This document shows, piece by piece, positions 52,819-63,592 of a stretch of 64,000 nucleotides of DNA. Position numbers and translations under genes: made by a program. Location: contig CAJQUW010009248.1 in the NCBI GenBank assembly GCA_907163375.1, positions 62,001 to 126,000 of the forward strand. Direction: 5' to 3'. Positions within the stretch are counted from its first letter, which is position 1. Each line of letters starts with the position of its first letter. Source of the stretch: Prostheceraeus crozeri (taxonomy: Eukaryota > Platyhelminthes > Polycladida > Euryleptidae). The notes beneath the pieces are model-generated. The model worked only from the letters and a program-made list of their open reading frames with translations, had not been told where the DNA came from and made no database searches.

Positions 52819-53394
52819 ATGGATTTCAGACTTCAATGTGATAAAGTTCTGACTGTATCAGGTCCATCTCATGCAGGTAAAACTGTTTTCACGCTGAATT
52901 TATTGGATAAAAGGAGGGAGTTGTTTAAGGAACCTATCAATCGAGTGATTTGGTGTTATGGTATTTATCAACCGTCGCTGTTTCAGGAATTGCAAAGTCG
53001 CAACTTTATTCGACATGAAGGAATTATTCCAGTGGATAAACTTCAGTCTAATGATGTTGTTGTATTGGATGATTTATTAAAAGAAAGTAAGAATTCAAAA
53101 GATGTTACAGATATGTTCACTCGCGCAGCACATCATAAAAGGTGCTTTATCATCTATATCACACAAAATTTGTTTCCTGATGGAAAAGAAGCTCGTACAC
53201 GAAACCTGAATACACACTATTATGCTATTTTCAAGAATCCGCGAGATAAAAGTCAATTTGAAATTTTAGCGCGACAAGCAGCTACTGAAAAACCATACGG
53301 TTACTTATTCATTGACTTTACGCAAGAGTGTCCGGAAGAATTTAGATTTCGAAGTGATATTTTGAAAACTCCCATGATTATCTACAAACTATGA
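52819..53394 (+). CDS. FtsK/HerA-type packaging ATPase, Polinton B
   Basis: It has MDFRLQCDK, Walker A GPSHAGKT, Walker B VVVLDD and TQNLF, as in copy A. The final codons overlap the next start (ATGA at 53,391-53,394). Confidence 0.85.
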   Translation: MDFRLQCDKVLTVSGPSHAGKTVFTLNLLDKRRELFKEPINRVIWCYGIYQPSLFQELQSRNFIRHEGIIPVDKLQSNDVVVLDDLLKESKNSKDVTDMFTRAAHHKRCFIIYITQNLFPDGKEARTRNLNTHYYAIFKNPRDKSQFEILARQAATEKPYGYLFIDFTQECPEEFRFRSDILKTPMIIYKL

Positions 53395-54083
53395 GTTCTT
53401 ATTCTCGCATGATTGTTATTCCTCAGGATGAATATGTACAATTGACTGCCATGCAGCAAGTAAAGCAACCTCTTGCAAATCAAATGTATAGGAAAGAAAT
53501 AGATTATCAGCAAAATGTTCACATCAAAGATCCACATCGTGCTGTATTATTACAATCGGAAACTGTTGAGCAATTGAAAAACTTGAAGAATAAGATGCGT
53601 GACTCTGTATCGACTGCTACACCTTTAGCATCTCGCGCACATGCCATATCTCTTTTCAACAGTATTGAACCCAATCTCAATGTAAATGATAGAGGAGAAA
53701 TCATTACAGATGAAAATAAAGTGATTGATGCTTCACGTTATGAAGACTTGATTCAGTATGCGACACGTAGAAAGCGCCGTCAGGGCTATGTTCCACCTGG
53801 TTGGTCATACTTTCTTAAACTATTGAAAAAGCATAATGTGCCAAAATTTGCTTTAAATAATGAGACATTGAAAGAACTTGATTCAACAGTGGCTACTGCT
53901 CCAATGCTTCAGGCGATGAAAATGCCAACAAATTGGTTTAAGACGTCACCTGCTACATCCCCTCCCACACTCACTAAGCAAACAAGAGGAAGAACTCGAC
54001 GAAGATCTACATCACCACTAAAACTAGTAAAAGGAAAACGTAAAACAGCTCCTCCTAGGAAATACATGTTCTCAGACTATTAA
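53391..54083 (+). CDS. Conserved Polinton protein of 230 aa, Polinton B
   Basis: Same length as in A with only a handful of substitutions (for example PNLNVND for PHLNVND). The retention of length and sequence in both fossils argues that it was under constraint in the parent element. Confidence 0.6.
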   Translation: MSSYSRMIVIPQDEYVQLTAMQQVKQPLANQMYRKEIDYQQNVHIKDPHRAVLLQSETVEQLKNLKNKMRDSVSTATPLASRAHAISLFNSIEPNLNVNDRGEIITDENKVIDASRYEDLIQYATRRKRRQGYVPPGWSYFLKLLKKHNVPKFALNNETLKELDSTVATAPMLQAMKMPTNWFKTSPATSPPTLTKQTRGRTRRRSTSPLKLVKGKRKTAPPRKYMFSDY

Positions 54084-54084
54084 T

Positions 54085-54300
54085 ATGAAGCAGATATGTT
54101 GCTTGCCATGTAATGAGCCGCCAGAGGTGAATGTCGTTGTCACTAGGACTTGCTGCGTCAGCTCTCATAATGAAACCCCTAAGCAATGTGAACACGATCG
54201 CAAAACCGCTAAAGCTAAATGCTGCAGTTGTTGTAAATGTAGAAAGGCAAGAAAACAAAAAGATGAGAAGGAGGAAAAAGAGTCAGTCGTCATCGACTGA
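54085..54300 (+). CDS. Cys-rich 71-aa ORF overlapping the integrase, Polinton B
   Basis: It starts one base after the preceding stop. CCLPC, CCVSS and KCCSCCKCRKARKQK are present. It loses one Cys of the A version but keeps length and frame. Confidence 0.55.
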   Translation: MKQICCLPCNEPPEVNVVVTRTCCVSSHNETPKQCEHDRKTAKAKCCSCCKCRKARKQKDEKEEKESVVID

Positions 54301-55354
54301 ACGTTTGAAGTCAATCTATTATGATGTAAAACATCCGGCAGGATTTGCATCTATCAAGAAATTATCAAAAGCGAGTGGTCTTCCACAATCACAAGTGAAA
54401 CGATGGTTAAAGGGTCAGGCTACCTATACACTCCACAAACAAGCGAAAAAGAAGTACCGCACCCGCCATTATATTGTTCATGACATCGATGAACAGTGGC
54501 AAGCAGATTTGTGTGATGTTGCCTCCATTTCAAAACATAACTCGGGCAATAATTTTATTTTAACCGTCATTGATATTTTCTCGCGTTATGCGTGGGCTCA
54601 ACCTTTAAAAACTAAAGAAGGGAAAGGAGTAGCAAAAGCATTCCAAACAATTTTTCGAGAAGGTCGCATTCGAAAAAGAATTCAGAGTGATCAAGGAAAG
54701 AGTTTGAAAATCAGCATGTGACAAGATTATTTGAGAGGCATGACATTGAGTTGTTTAGTGTAAAGAGTGCTTATAAAGCTGCACTCGTTGAACGTTTTAA
54801 TCGCACATTAAAAAATCGCTTGTGGCGACATTTTACTGCCAACTTGACACAAAATTGGACAAAGGTTCTACAAGATACACTCCATGCCTACAATCACTCT
54901 ATCCATCGTTCTATTGGACTCAGACCAGTAGATGTAAATAAATGCTGACAATGTAGATAAAGTGCGCGAATCATTCCAACGTAAACGCACTCATGTGAAA
55001 AGTGATGTGAAAATTGGTGATAAAGTTCGTATCTCAAAAGTGAAAAGTGTTTTTGCTAAAGGGTACCTTCCGAATTGGACAGAGGAGGTATTTACAGTAT
55101 CAAGGATTAATCAAAAAGACTCTCCGACCTCCTACAAGTTGAAAGGTTACGATAATGAAGAAATTGAGGGTAGCTTTTACCGCGATGAGATTGAGGTAGT
55201 CACTGAAAGTGAAACATATTTGGTAGAGAAAATCATTCGATGTAAAAAACGGCAAGGTGAAGAATGGTGTCTTGTTAAATGGACTGGTTATTCTTCAAGT
55301 ATGAACTCTTGGATGCGTCGTGCCGACATCTTTCATCTAAGTGATCGACAGTGA
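54131..55354 (+). pseudogene. int: Chromodomain integrase of Polinton B (broken)
   Basis: The same domain order as copy A: helical N-terminus, catalytic core with WQADLCDV, IQSDQGK and ALVERFNRTLK, SH3-like segment, and chromodomain EWCLVKWTGYSSSMNSW. It has about two breaks. This copy could not integrate by itself. Confidence 0.85.
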
Positions 55355-55395
55355 TTCATGCAAAGTTGTAACTAACAATGTTTAGGGTTTGAGCT

Positions 55396-55851
55396 ATGAA
55401 TGCAACTGTCTCATTTTATTCATGACCCTCCTATGTAAGTGGTAGAGGACAAATTTACATCGGCGCTCGCCGCCAACGTGGAGGTAGCATACTTGGTGCA
55501 CTGAAATCTGTTGTAGCACCTCTCATATCCAATGTCGGTAGATATTTAAAACGAAATGTTTTAAGTAATGCCGTTGGCTTTGCTGGTGATGTTGCTAGTG
55601 ATCTTTCCAGAGGTAGAAGTTTTAAGAGCAGTTTGTTGAATCGTGGGAAGGAACGCGGTTTAAAAACATTGAAGCAGACCTTTGCTGGTGTTACTCAAGG
55701 AAAGAAATCACCTAAACGAATGAAAAAAGGAAGGAGGAAACATCGCGGAGCTGGTAAGGTGCGATCTTCAGTCAAAAGGCATTCACGCAAACGTCGCAGA
55801 GGCTCTAATCATTCATCAGGCGCTAAACGACGACGCTGCTATAACTTCTAA
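55396..55851 (+). pseudogene. Basic core/minor virion protein, Polinton B
   Basis: RQRGGSILGALKSVVAPL and the Arg/Lys tail match copy A. As in A, the gene looks broken close to its start. It ends two bases before the capsid ATG. Confidence 0.55.
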
Positions 55852-55853
55852 TC

Positions 55854-57131
55854 ATGGAGTGTAAAACTTCCGGTTTTTGTTTGTTCGATCAACAAGCCAT
55901 ACAGACAGATATTCTTAGTTCAAGTATTGTAGATTATCATCCTCGAACAGCTGAGAATGCTGGCCCCATTGAATTTGTTATTCCTGGTGGTAGTGATGAC
56001 TACATAGATTTGAGTTATGCGATGCTTGATTTGAGGTTTAGAATTCAGCAAGCAGATGGAACTGCTATTGACGATGCACATAAAGTTGGACTGAACAATT
56101 TACCATTGACTACATTACTTCGTGATGTTTCTCTAACGATTGGAGAGCAGCAGGTGGAAGGTGGTCAAAGCGATTATCCCTATAAATCATATTTCAATCA
56201 TGTATCACAGTTTCATCCAGCAGCACAAAAAAGTCATATGGAAGCCATGGGATGGTATAGAGATGAAGCAGGAAAATTTGATGTTGAAACAAACAGTGGC
56301 TTTGTAAAGCGATCTGCTATGATTAAAGATAGTAGAGTATGTCAGCTATATGGTCCGCTAAATTTAGACTTCTTTAGACAGTCAAAGTTTTTACTCTGTA
56401 ATACCAGCATGCGACTCAAGCTGACATTGAATAAGCCTGAATTTGCACTGAATTCATTTGCTAAAGTTGACAATTTTAGAATTCATGTGGAAGATATTGC
56501 ACTTTACATTCGTCGAGTAGTACCGAATCCAAGTGTCATTAGAGGACATGCTGAAGGTCTTAACCGCCAAAATGCCATTTACCCCGTTCAGCATACAAAG
56601 CTTCTCACCTTTACAATTCCGAAAGATCAAAAGAGTTTCATGAAAGATGGCCTCTTTCCATCGGAAGCACCGAAGCTCCTCATGGTGGCAATGGTTGAAA
56701 ATGACGCATTTAATGGTAATATAAAGAAGAATCCTTTCAATTTTAAACACAATCAGTTAAGTGAAATTGCTTTACGTGTAAATGGTGTGAGTCATCCTGG
56801 TCCACCCTACAAACCAGATTTTGCTGCGGATCAATTTATGCGCAGTTATGTTGATTTTATGGATGTCTTTGGCTTTTACAATACGGATGATACCAACGGA
56901 CTGAGTATGAAAGAGTTTAAGAGTGGATATACTATTTATGCATTTGATTTGACTGCTGACAGCTATATTAGTGCACCCTATCGTCAAGCGAACGTGCCTC
57001 ATAATATTCGTTTGGATTTGACGTTCAAAAGAACACTACCTGAGACGATCAATGTATTAATTTATGCAGTCTTCGATTCAAATATTGAAATTACAAAGTA
57101 TCGTGACGTGATTCTTCAGTATAATCGTTAA
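55854..57131 (+). CDS. Major capsid protein of Polinton B
   Basis: A single 425-aa frame. The N-terminal jelly roll includes DYHPRTAENAGPIEFVI, DDYIDLSYAMLDLRFRI and SLTIGEQQVEGGQSDYPYK. The middle has SKFLLCNTSMRLKLTLN and FRIHVEDIALYIRRV. The C-terminal jelly roll includes HTKLLTFTIPKDQKSF, LSEIALRVNGVSHPG and the closing TINVLIYAVFDSNIEIT. This matches the Polinton double-jelly-roll capsid family (F54H12.2-like). It would form the hexameric capsomers. Start ATG at 55,854 follows the core gene by two bases, and its stop overlaps the protease ATG. Confidence 0.88.
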   Translation: MECKTSGFCLFDQQAIQTDILSSSIVDYHPRTAENAGPIEFVIPGGSDDYIDLSYAMLDLRFRIQQADGTAIDDAHKVGLNNLPLTTLLRDVSLTIGEQQVEGGQSDYPYKSYFNHVSQFHPAAQKSHMEAMGWYRDEAGKFDVETNSGFVKRSAMIKDSRVCQLYGPLNLDFFRQSKFLLCNTSMRLKLTLNKPEFALNSFAKVDNFRIHVEDIALYIRRVVPNPSVIRGHAEGLNRQNAIYPVQHTKLLTFTIPKDQKSFMKDGLFPSEAPKLLMVAMVENDAFNGNIKKNPFNFKHNQLSEIALRVNGVSHPGPPYKPDFAADQFMRSYVDFMDVFGFYNTDDTNGLSMKEFKSGYTIYAFDLTADSYISAPYRQANVPHNIRLDLTFKRTLPETINVLIYAVFDSNIEITKYRDVILQYNR

Positions 57132-57592
57132 TGAGTTGGTTGACTGCTGACGATATTAGGACTAAAGTGCAGCGTAATGCAGACGAAGCGACGTTGAAAG
57201 CTTTCGATAATGTCTATTCACTCGATACCTTACCACCTGCAGTAAATCACTATCCCATCATTATTGTGCTAAACACTCATTCTCAGAATTTAGGCGGTGA
57301 GCATTGGAAAGCGATCTTTATTGGAGAAGACCGACGTGGTGAACTATTTGACTCTCTTGCTCAACCTCCAAATATACCAACACAGCAGTGGTTGAGAAAA
57401 CATACGCGTCAATATCAGCGAAATGAACGCATACTACAACATCCACTTTCATCAACGTGTGGTGCTTTTGTACTGTACTTCATCTTAAAACGTTTACATG
57501 TATCTCGATTTGCATCTGTTATTCAAAACTTTTCATGTAATCCATCCTCTAATGAAAAAATGATTTGTAAGTTCTATCATGATTTGAAATAA
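57131..57592 (+). CDS. Adenain-like cysteine protease, Polinton B
   Basis: 153 aa with His, Asp, Gln and Cys in GGEHWKAIF, ELFDS, ILQHPL and SSTCGAFVLYF at the same positions as in A. Only a few conservative changes. The AATAAA at its stop codon is kept. Confidence 0.88.
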   Translation: MSWLTADDIRTKVQRNADEATLKAFDNVYSLDTLPPAVNHYPIIIVLNTHSQNLGGEHWKAIFIGEDRRGELFDSLAQPPNIPTQQWLRKHTRQYQRNERILQHPLSSTCGAFVLYFILKRLHVSRFASVIQNFSCNPSSNEKMICKFYHDLK

Positions 57593-57618
57593 AAACATCA
57601 TGTTGGAAAAGTTGTTTT

Positions 57619-58163
57619 TTATTTTACAATCCGCTGGGTACGTACATACTCAATGAGATAGTCTAGGATCACATTTGCTTGTACATGAGATTTTAGTCCA
57701 GTAATGATCACTTTACTATTATGAAAGATTGCCACATGCACAGGTAACCAACAACTAATGAGAGCTGCAGGAAAAGTTCGGGTTCATAACACAAATTGTA
57801 ACTGCTGGTACGAATCTTCAAAAATGATAGACTGTCACTCAATTGAGTAGAGATCACCATATTGTCCACAGTCAGATTCGACATCACACACCTCTCCCTC
57901 TTCCATAACCGACGTAGTAGTCTCTGTAGCTCTAAGCGCATTGACTGCGCCGATGAATGAGAAAGGGCGCCGAGAATCTGTACAGTTCCATTTAGGAAGA
58001 GTTGAAGATTCCGTGAATTGTTCATCTTCACCACTAACATTTGAGGACGGCCCGGGTAATACTTGCTGTTTGGAAGCTGTTGGTGTGATGTTGTGAGATC
58101 GATTTTGGTGTAGAGTCTGAAGCGACGGAGAATGTTGACGATGGTGTAGCGATGGCGCTTCAT
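57619..58163 (-). pseudogene. TBP-like gene of Polinton B (broken)
   Basis: The two-repeat layout of A is recognisable (YYPGRPQMLV and ILGALS, then DNMVISTQL and CYEPELF). The gene looks broken once near its end. The frame through the region shared with the PC4-like tail remains open, as in A. Confidence 0.6.
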
Positions 58164-58485
58164 GATGAAAGAATGAGTAAATTGAGCGATGCACCTTCCT
58201 TTTATACTTCTCCCAACTACCTTCATGAAATGTGAAGTTAGTATGAAGTTGGGAATGATAGAGTTGAATTCGCCGATTGTTGACGCGCAGCCAGATGCGA
58301 TTTCCAATACGTGAATGTCTTTTCATATAGAAGTATTTCAAGTCCTTCATGATATGATGTAGAGATTGAAAATGACGATAAGATAAAACAAACTCTCTTC
58401 TCACATTTCCAGTTGAATCTTTGAAATAGACGTTTCGATCATGATCCGTTTCAATACGTTGTAGGGAATCTAATTTCCAACTCAT
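57835..58485 (-). CDS. PC4-like protein 2 with overlapped tail, Polinton B
   Basis: This is an open 216-aa frame from MSWKLDSLQRIETDHDR. Residues 1-105 hold the two PC4-like halves (REFVLSYRHFQSLHHIM and RIGNRIWLRVNNRRIQLY, then SWEKYKRKVHRSI). Residues 110-216 are a His/Ser/Pro-rich then acidic tail (EEGEVCDVESDCGQYGD) that overlaps the TBP-like frame on the same strand. The folded part is conserved with A. The tail also is, as expected when two frames constrain the same bases. PC4 identity is tentative. Confidence 0.55.
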   Translation of the reverse strand: MSWKLDSLQRIETDHDRNVYFKDSTGNVRREFVLSYRHFQSLHHIMKDLKYFYMKRHSRIGNRIWLRVNNRRIQLYHSQLHTNFTFHEGSWEKYKRKVHRSIYSFFHHEAPSLHHRQHSPSLQTLHQNRSHNITPTASKQQVLPGPSSNVSGEDEQFTESSTLPKWNCTDSRRPFSFIGAVNALRATETTTSVMEEGEVCDVESDCGQYGDLYSIE

Positions 58486-58507
58486 GATGTGTGGTAGTCA
58501 TGTCTGA

Positions 58508-58864
58508 TTAAGATTTGCATAGTAGGGCGATGAACTCACGACGAATAAATGTCATGATGGAGCGATGTATGCATCTTCTATACTTCTCCCAATTGTATTT
58601 GCGAAATGAGAAACAGTTTGCGGAATGAGAATGGTAGATTTGAATTTCATTTCTGTAATGTTGAAGCCAAACTTGATCACCCAAGGAGATGAATCTTAAT
58701 GTTTCAAAATATTCCAAATCCCTCATGATATCATTGAGGTTGACAAATTGTCGCCATGTTAATGTAATTCCTCTTGATGTATGACCATGAGAATTTTTGA
58801 AATGTACGTTTCCATCACGATCAACTCTGATATATTGTAGAGAGTCCAAAATCCAAGTCTTCAT
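58508..58864 (-). CDS. PC4-like protein 1, Polinton B
   Basis: From the ATG at 58,864, MKTWILDSLQYIRVDRDG, as in A. GITLTWRQFVNLNDIM and YNWEKYRRCIHRSI are kept. It is divergent from the surface gene at 58,900, 35 bp away. Confidence 0.5.
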   Translation of the reverse strand: MKTWILDSLQYIRVDRDGNVHFKNSHGHTSRGITLTWRQFVNLNDIMRDLEYFETLRFISLGDQVWLQHYRNEIQIYHSHSANCFSFRKYNWEKYRRCIHRSIMTFIRREFIALLCKS

Positions 58865-58899
58865 GATGTTATGCAAAGTCGCAGATCAGCAATATAAAA

Positions 58900-60297
58900 A
58901 TGTCGTTTTATCATATTTTGCTTAGCAATGCGGCTACAAAGAGATTTGCTAGTAATCGAGCCGCACTCTTTTCTACTCCCATTGATCATGTACAACAGCT
59001 AAATGGAAATTGGGAAGTGGGTGTCACTCAACTTGTTTATAGCAACTGTGTCTATACTTTTGATCATGAGGTGATGACTATTAATATGAGACGTACAGCT
59101 GCTTATCAATGTGAAAAGGGGTGCCGAGTAGACATTCCACAGTGGCCAAAGAAAGATCTCTTATCATGTAAAAAGTTTATATATGATTTCTTGAATAAAG
59201 CGTGTAAACATATTGTCCAATTTACTCCGCACAATGATGATTATACCTATGTACATCATGTAGTTGAGAAAGATTGGATTGTTGGTTTAAGTCCAAGTTT
59301 AAGAAATGATTTAGGCTACCTCGCTAGCGCCTTAACAAGCTATGATAATTTTAACGTTAATTACCACATAAGTGGTCATAAACAGTGAATATATCGAGAG
59401 GAAGCTTATTATGTAGATCTTATTCCAAGAAATGAGAAGACGTTGGTGAAGAAGATTGTGATTAAGCCAAGGAAGACAAACATGACTCCTGAAACATTAT
59501 TGAAGAAATTTAATTATCTCCTTCGAGTTGATGGTAAACAAGTGGCAACATTGACTTATATCAAATCATCTAATCATATTGCAATAAGTAAATTAAATGA
59601 TGATGATCTAGTATTAGTTTGTTCAAAAGATTTTCATCAGTTCTTACGACATTGTTCTGCAGCTGTTCATGGAAAATCTGATATGCAACATTTACCATGT
59701 GAAAGGTCAAATCAATTTGATACAGAGTTGACCGTATCTTTATACAGAAAGTGTGTAGAGTCTTTAGGTAGTATCTTACATGAAACAAGAGTGTTGATGC
59801 CTCGCATTATTACTTCGGTTAAATTGGTTGTAGATTATTTAAATGAAGTGATTAATGAGCAACATATTTCATTTTCTGAAAAAGAAGGTACTTTGTCTCT
59901 CACTATAAGTGGAAAAGGTATTGAACTAATTATGGATAAAACTCTAATGGATATTTTGGGTTTTGATCAAAATATCTTTAAAAGTGGTACTGTAACCAAA
60001 GCTAGCGCAGACATGTCACTATCGCGTCGTATTAACTATTTTCAGATATATTCCAATATTGGTGAAGATGTACGTGTGGGAGATGTTGAAGCTCCATTGC
60101 TAGCAATGATACCATACCAGCCAAAAAGCTGCAGTATTTTATCTGAGCATACTTTCAAGAAAGTGCATTATACAAAGCTGAAATCAAACTACATCCCACA
60201 AATTGATATTGCCATTTATGACGATGCTGGTGCGTTGATTCCTTTTCATAAAGATGCTGTAACAAGTATCACACTCCATTTCCGAATGAAGAGTTAA
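58900..60297 (+). pseudogene. Virion-surface paralogue, Polinton B (broken)
   Basis: Matches 30,492-31,889: LNGNWEVGVTQLVYSN, LMDILGFDQNIF, RVGDVEAPLLAMIP, and a C-terminal tail ending ITLHFRMKS. It looks broken once. Confidence 0.65.
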
Positions 60298-60306
60298 TGC
60301 AAACGT

Positions 60307-61892
60307 ATGCTAATATATTTTTCCAATGTGAATAATATGGAAAGTGAAAATAAGGACTCGTTTCTAATCTACTTGCCCAGTAATGCTTCTATGAATAAAT
60401 TTCCCAAAAATAAACCATAAGACTATCGAGTAGAATTAAATCGGCCACTGCATTTAGAAGGTGAATGGAGGTTGGCGTTTCTAGTATTTGCTATGATAGC
60501 AATATTCAGAATGTGAATGATTTGGAAGAAATGATATTGACTCCTCGCACCCATGATGGAATAACGATGAATAATGCATTTCAGTTCCCATACAATTTAA
60601 CATCAGATGGAAAGTGGAACTATGAATGGATTCAGATAAAATCAGATTCTTATGAACCATTTGGGAATGAGAAAATTATTAAGGCATTCAACAGTGGTAA
60701 TACTTCCATCATGAAGAATAAAAATCAGAAAGCTTATGAGTTTACTATCTATCATTGGAGTGGGAGACAGTTCCTCCGCTTTCATTCTTTTACTAAAGGT
60801 CTTACGCTGAGGTTGGATAATGAATTCTATCCACATCTTGGTTTTGGTCATGGACTACATCTAACATCAATTGCTACTGCAAATGTTAAAAAAGTTTATT
60901 CAAATCGAATCAACAAATTTCATTATAGATTTAAAATATTTGATGAAGATGTTGTAGAATGCGAAGAACGCATCATTTTGAAAAAGCGTGGTGTTCAACC
61001 TTTATCACTTATTGAGTTAGTAAAACGATGGAATGAGACTGTGGGTAAGAAGTATGGAGAGAAAATTATGGCGAACAAAAATAAGTTGGTTATTCAGAAA
61101 TATAATGACAAACTTACAGTTTATTTCTCTCCAAACTTGCGTCATTTTGTAAGACATTATACACCTATTATTGGAAGCGGTGTGGTGTATGCTTCTCATG
61201 AATATCACACTAAAGCTGATTCAGTTAATGATGAATGGTGGGTGGACATCTATGGAGATCGCATCAAGAAAATTTACCAGTCTTATGAAGAATCTAAAGT
61301 TGCTATCAATATAATGCCGCGTCTATATCATACAGTTGAAAGCTTCATTCATGTAGTAAATCCTTATATACAACAGAAGTTGAAGCATGTGATGAAAAGT
61401 AAATATGATGTAAAGACACACCACATTTCGTTTTCAATTGAAAATCAACGCGTTGTTCTGAGACTGGGTGATGACATTCAATGTCAATTGAGTAAAAATT
61501 TGAAAAAACTCTTTGGTTTTACAATGCTACAAACAGTGTTTGCTGCTGCGCATACGATTGGTATAGAAACACCAATGACACTTGATAAACATGAACAGCA
61601 CCTTTACATTCAAAGTGATTTGATTCTACCTATTTCTGTTGGTGAGAAAAAAGAATACATTTTACGTGATTTCATTCATGATAAAGACGCTTCATATGGA
61701 ATAGTCGAGAAGATGTTTGAATCTATTTTCTATCATCCCGTCGTCAAACAAACTATACCCTCTATTGCTATCAAAATTACCAATGGTTTACAAGAGTGCA
61801 TCCATGTGAAAGATACTAAATCCCTCGTAACTTTAGTGTTTCGGAAAACAAAGTGTAGTCTTTATACAACATTTATTGAAATATGTGCATGA
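60307..61892 (+). pseudogene. Virion-surface/penton-type candidate, Polinton B (broken)
   Basis: Counterpart of the 516-aa gene, with NDEWWVDIYGDRIKKIY, HISFSIENQRVVLRLGDD and QHLYIQSDLILPISVG. It looks broken near its start; the rest is open. Confidence 0.65.
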
Positions 61893-62161
61893 ATGTGAAG
61901 CAATAGACTTTATACAACATCCACTGAAAATATATACATGAGCACACTTCAATAAACATTGCTATATACAAAAAGTCTTTTTACTTCGTGAAGGGTGGAA
62001 ATATACAGGGATAGGAAAAATGTCATTCAGTGGAAAAGTCATCACATGGGGAATGTACAGATGTGGACACATATTCACAAGGAAAAAACAATCTCATGCG
62101 ATACATAAAACAACAATGTTTATCTACAGAAATCAACATCAAAATACTAATATAAGGATGA

Positions 62162-63592
62162 TTATGCTAAGACGTCTCCTGAATGTGGTAGTGTGGGTTT
62201 AATTCTTTTGGGTGGTGGTATGCCTGTATCAGGATGTCCATGTGGAAGAGATATGTTGTGTTCTAACCAGCACCTCTTATCCTCCCATGCTGAAAGCGCC
62301 CGTTTCCTAAAAGTATGAGTTTTGATCTCATGCGACTTAGATTTTAAGATTGTCAGATTGACAAACGTTATATTTTTATTTCTATAGGCTCCCTTGAAAT
62401 TTTTATGTTTCATATTAGAGACCAATGATCTTGATATGCCTTTAGCGCGCTTAATGCTATCATCACTATCCTTTAATTTCATAGAATACATTTTAGGGCG
62501 GAGGAGAATCATTTCAGCTATCTCCTTCCCTGCTGTCTCATCCTTAAAACAACCAAGTTTGGCCTTATTTTTGATGGAGTATAGTGGATGATCAGTAGGA
62601 TAATTTGATGTATCAAAATATCTTTCTAAAGATTTTCCTACTTCATTAAAATTTAAATCTTTTTGAGTGGTAATACCTAAGAAGAAACTATCTGTGTCAC
62701 CACCCAACAAACGAACCTCTTTTACGAGAGGACACGGTTTTAGTATTTTATAGAAGAGTTGATACATTTCAAGCTTGGAGTAATCTAGTACAGCTTCACC
62801 AATATAGATGGGTTTGCACAACTCAACTTCAGATTTTATCATTTTAACACCTATAAGGTCCTCATCGATAATGTCTCTATCGATGAATAGAGGTGATGAG
62901 GTCAATTTGTGATACTTTTGATCATCATTAACTAGTTTGTAGTTTACGCGCTTTCTAACATCCTCCATCGTCTTACCAAATAGACTGTTGTTCTTATATT
63001 TATAAAAATCTTTTTCAAAATTATTTTGGGCTAGTGCACGTTTCTGGCTGTTGCTATCAATATATGGTTTGAGGAAGGCTTTCTGTCTAAATTTAATAAT
63101 GCGGTGAACTCTTTTTAAAATCATTCCCATTTCTAAATAAAATTTTAAGATGCTAAAGTGGACTAGATAGTTTTCCTTATCATACTGGGTGAGTAAAAGT
63201 TTGCGGCAAGGCTTATAGTCGGGTTGACCGCATGATTCTAAATCTTTATGAAATTGTTTCATAAAGTCGGAAAACATATCTTTACTCACTTCACCTGATT
63301 CGCGTGCGAGTGGAAAAACTACGGTTTTATGTTTAATATTATTTGGATAGATTAGATCTATCTCAAAATAATATCCCCAATCACCTTCATCTGGGATTGC
63401 TAGTATGTTAGAAGGGTTGGCGAAATGCTGAATTTCACTATCATCTAACCAGCTAAACTCAGAGTGAGGGAGTGGTTTGGATAGTGAACTACCATATAAA
63501 TTATTTTGGTCATAATACTTAAGATGAGTCTGATCATTACCTACTGTTTCAGATTTTAACCTATGTTTATTTACAAATGTGAGACCACCGCG
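62162..63592 (-). pseudogene. polB: Polymerase B fragment, Polinton B
   Basis: This holds the catalytic half of the polymerase, from RGGLTFVNKH to the natural C-terminus. Motif A is YDQNNLYGSS, motif B lies in YKYKNNSLFGKTMEDVRK and motif C is LGGDTDSFFLGI. The exonuclease and all N-terminal domains are gone because the element ends at 63,592. Beyond that point the open frame continues for about 30 codons of unrelated sequence by chance. Confidence 0.85.

Larger units (their letters stand above)
48878..63592. mobile_element. Polinton copy B, truncated fossil, inverted to A
   Basis: It begins AGTAGTAAGCAAGTG, sharing the first nine bases with copy A, and carries the same gene order in reverse. 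Similarity to A stops inside the polymerase gene at about 63,592, where unrelated sequence begins, so one end with its terminal repeat is missing. About seven further breaks are spread over its genes. The capsid gene and several others remain open. Proteins differ from A at only a few positions per hundred, so A and B are close relatives of similar, young age. No partner for the flanking hexamer AGTGGG could be sought because the other end is gone. Confidence 0.88.
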
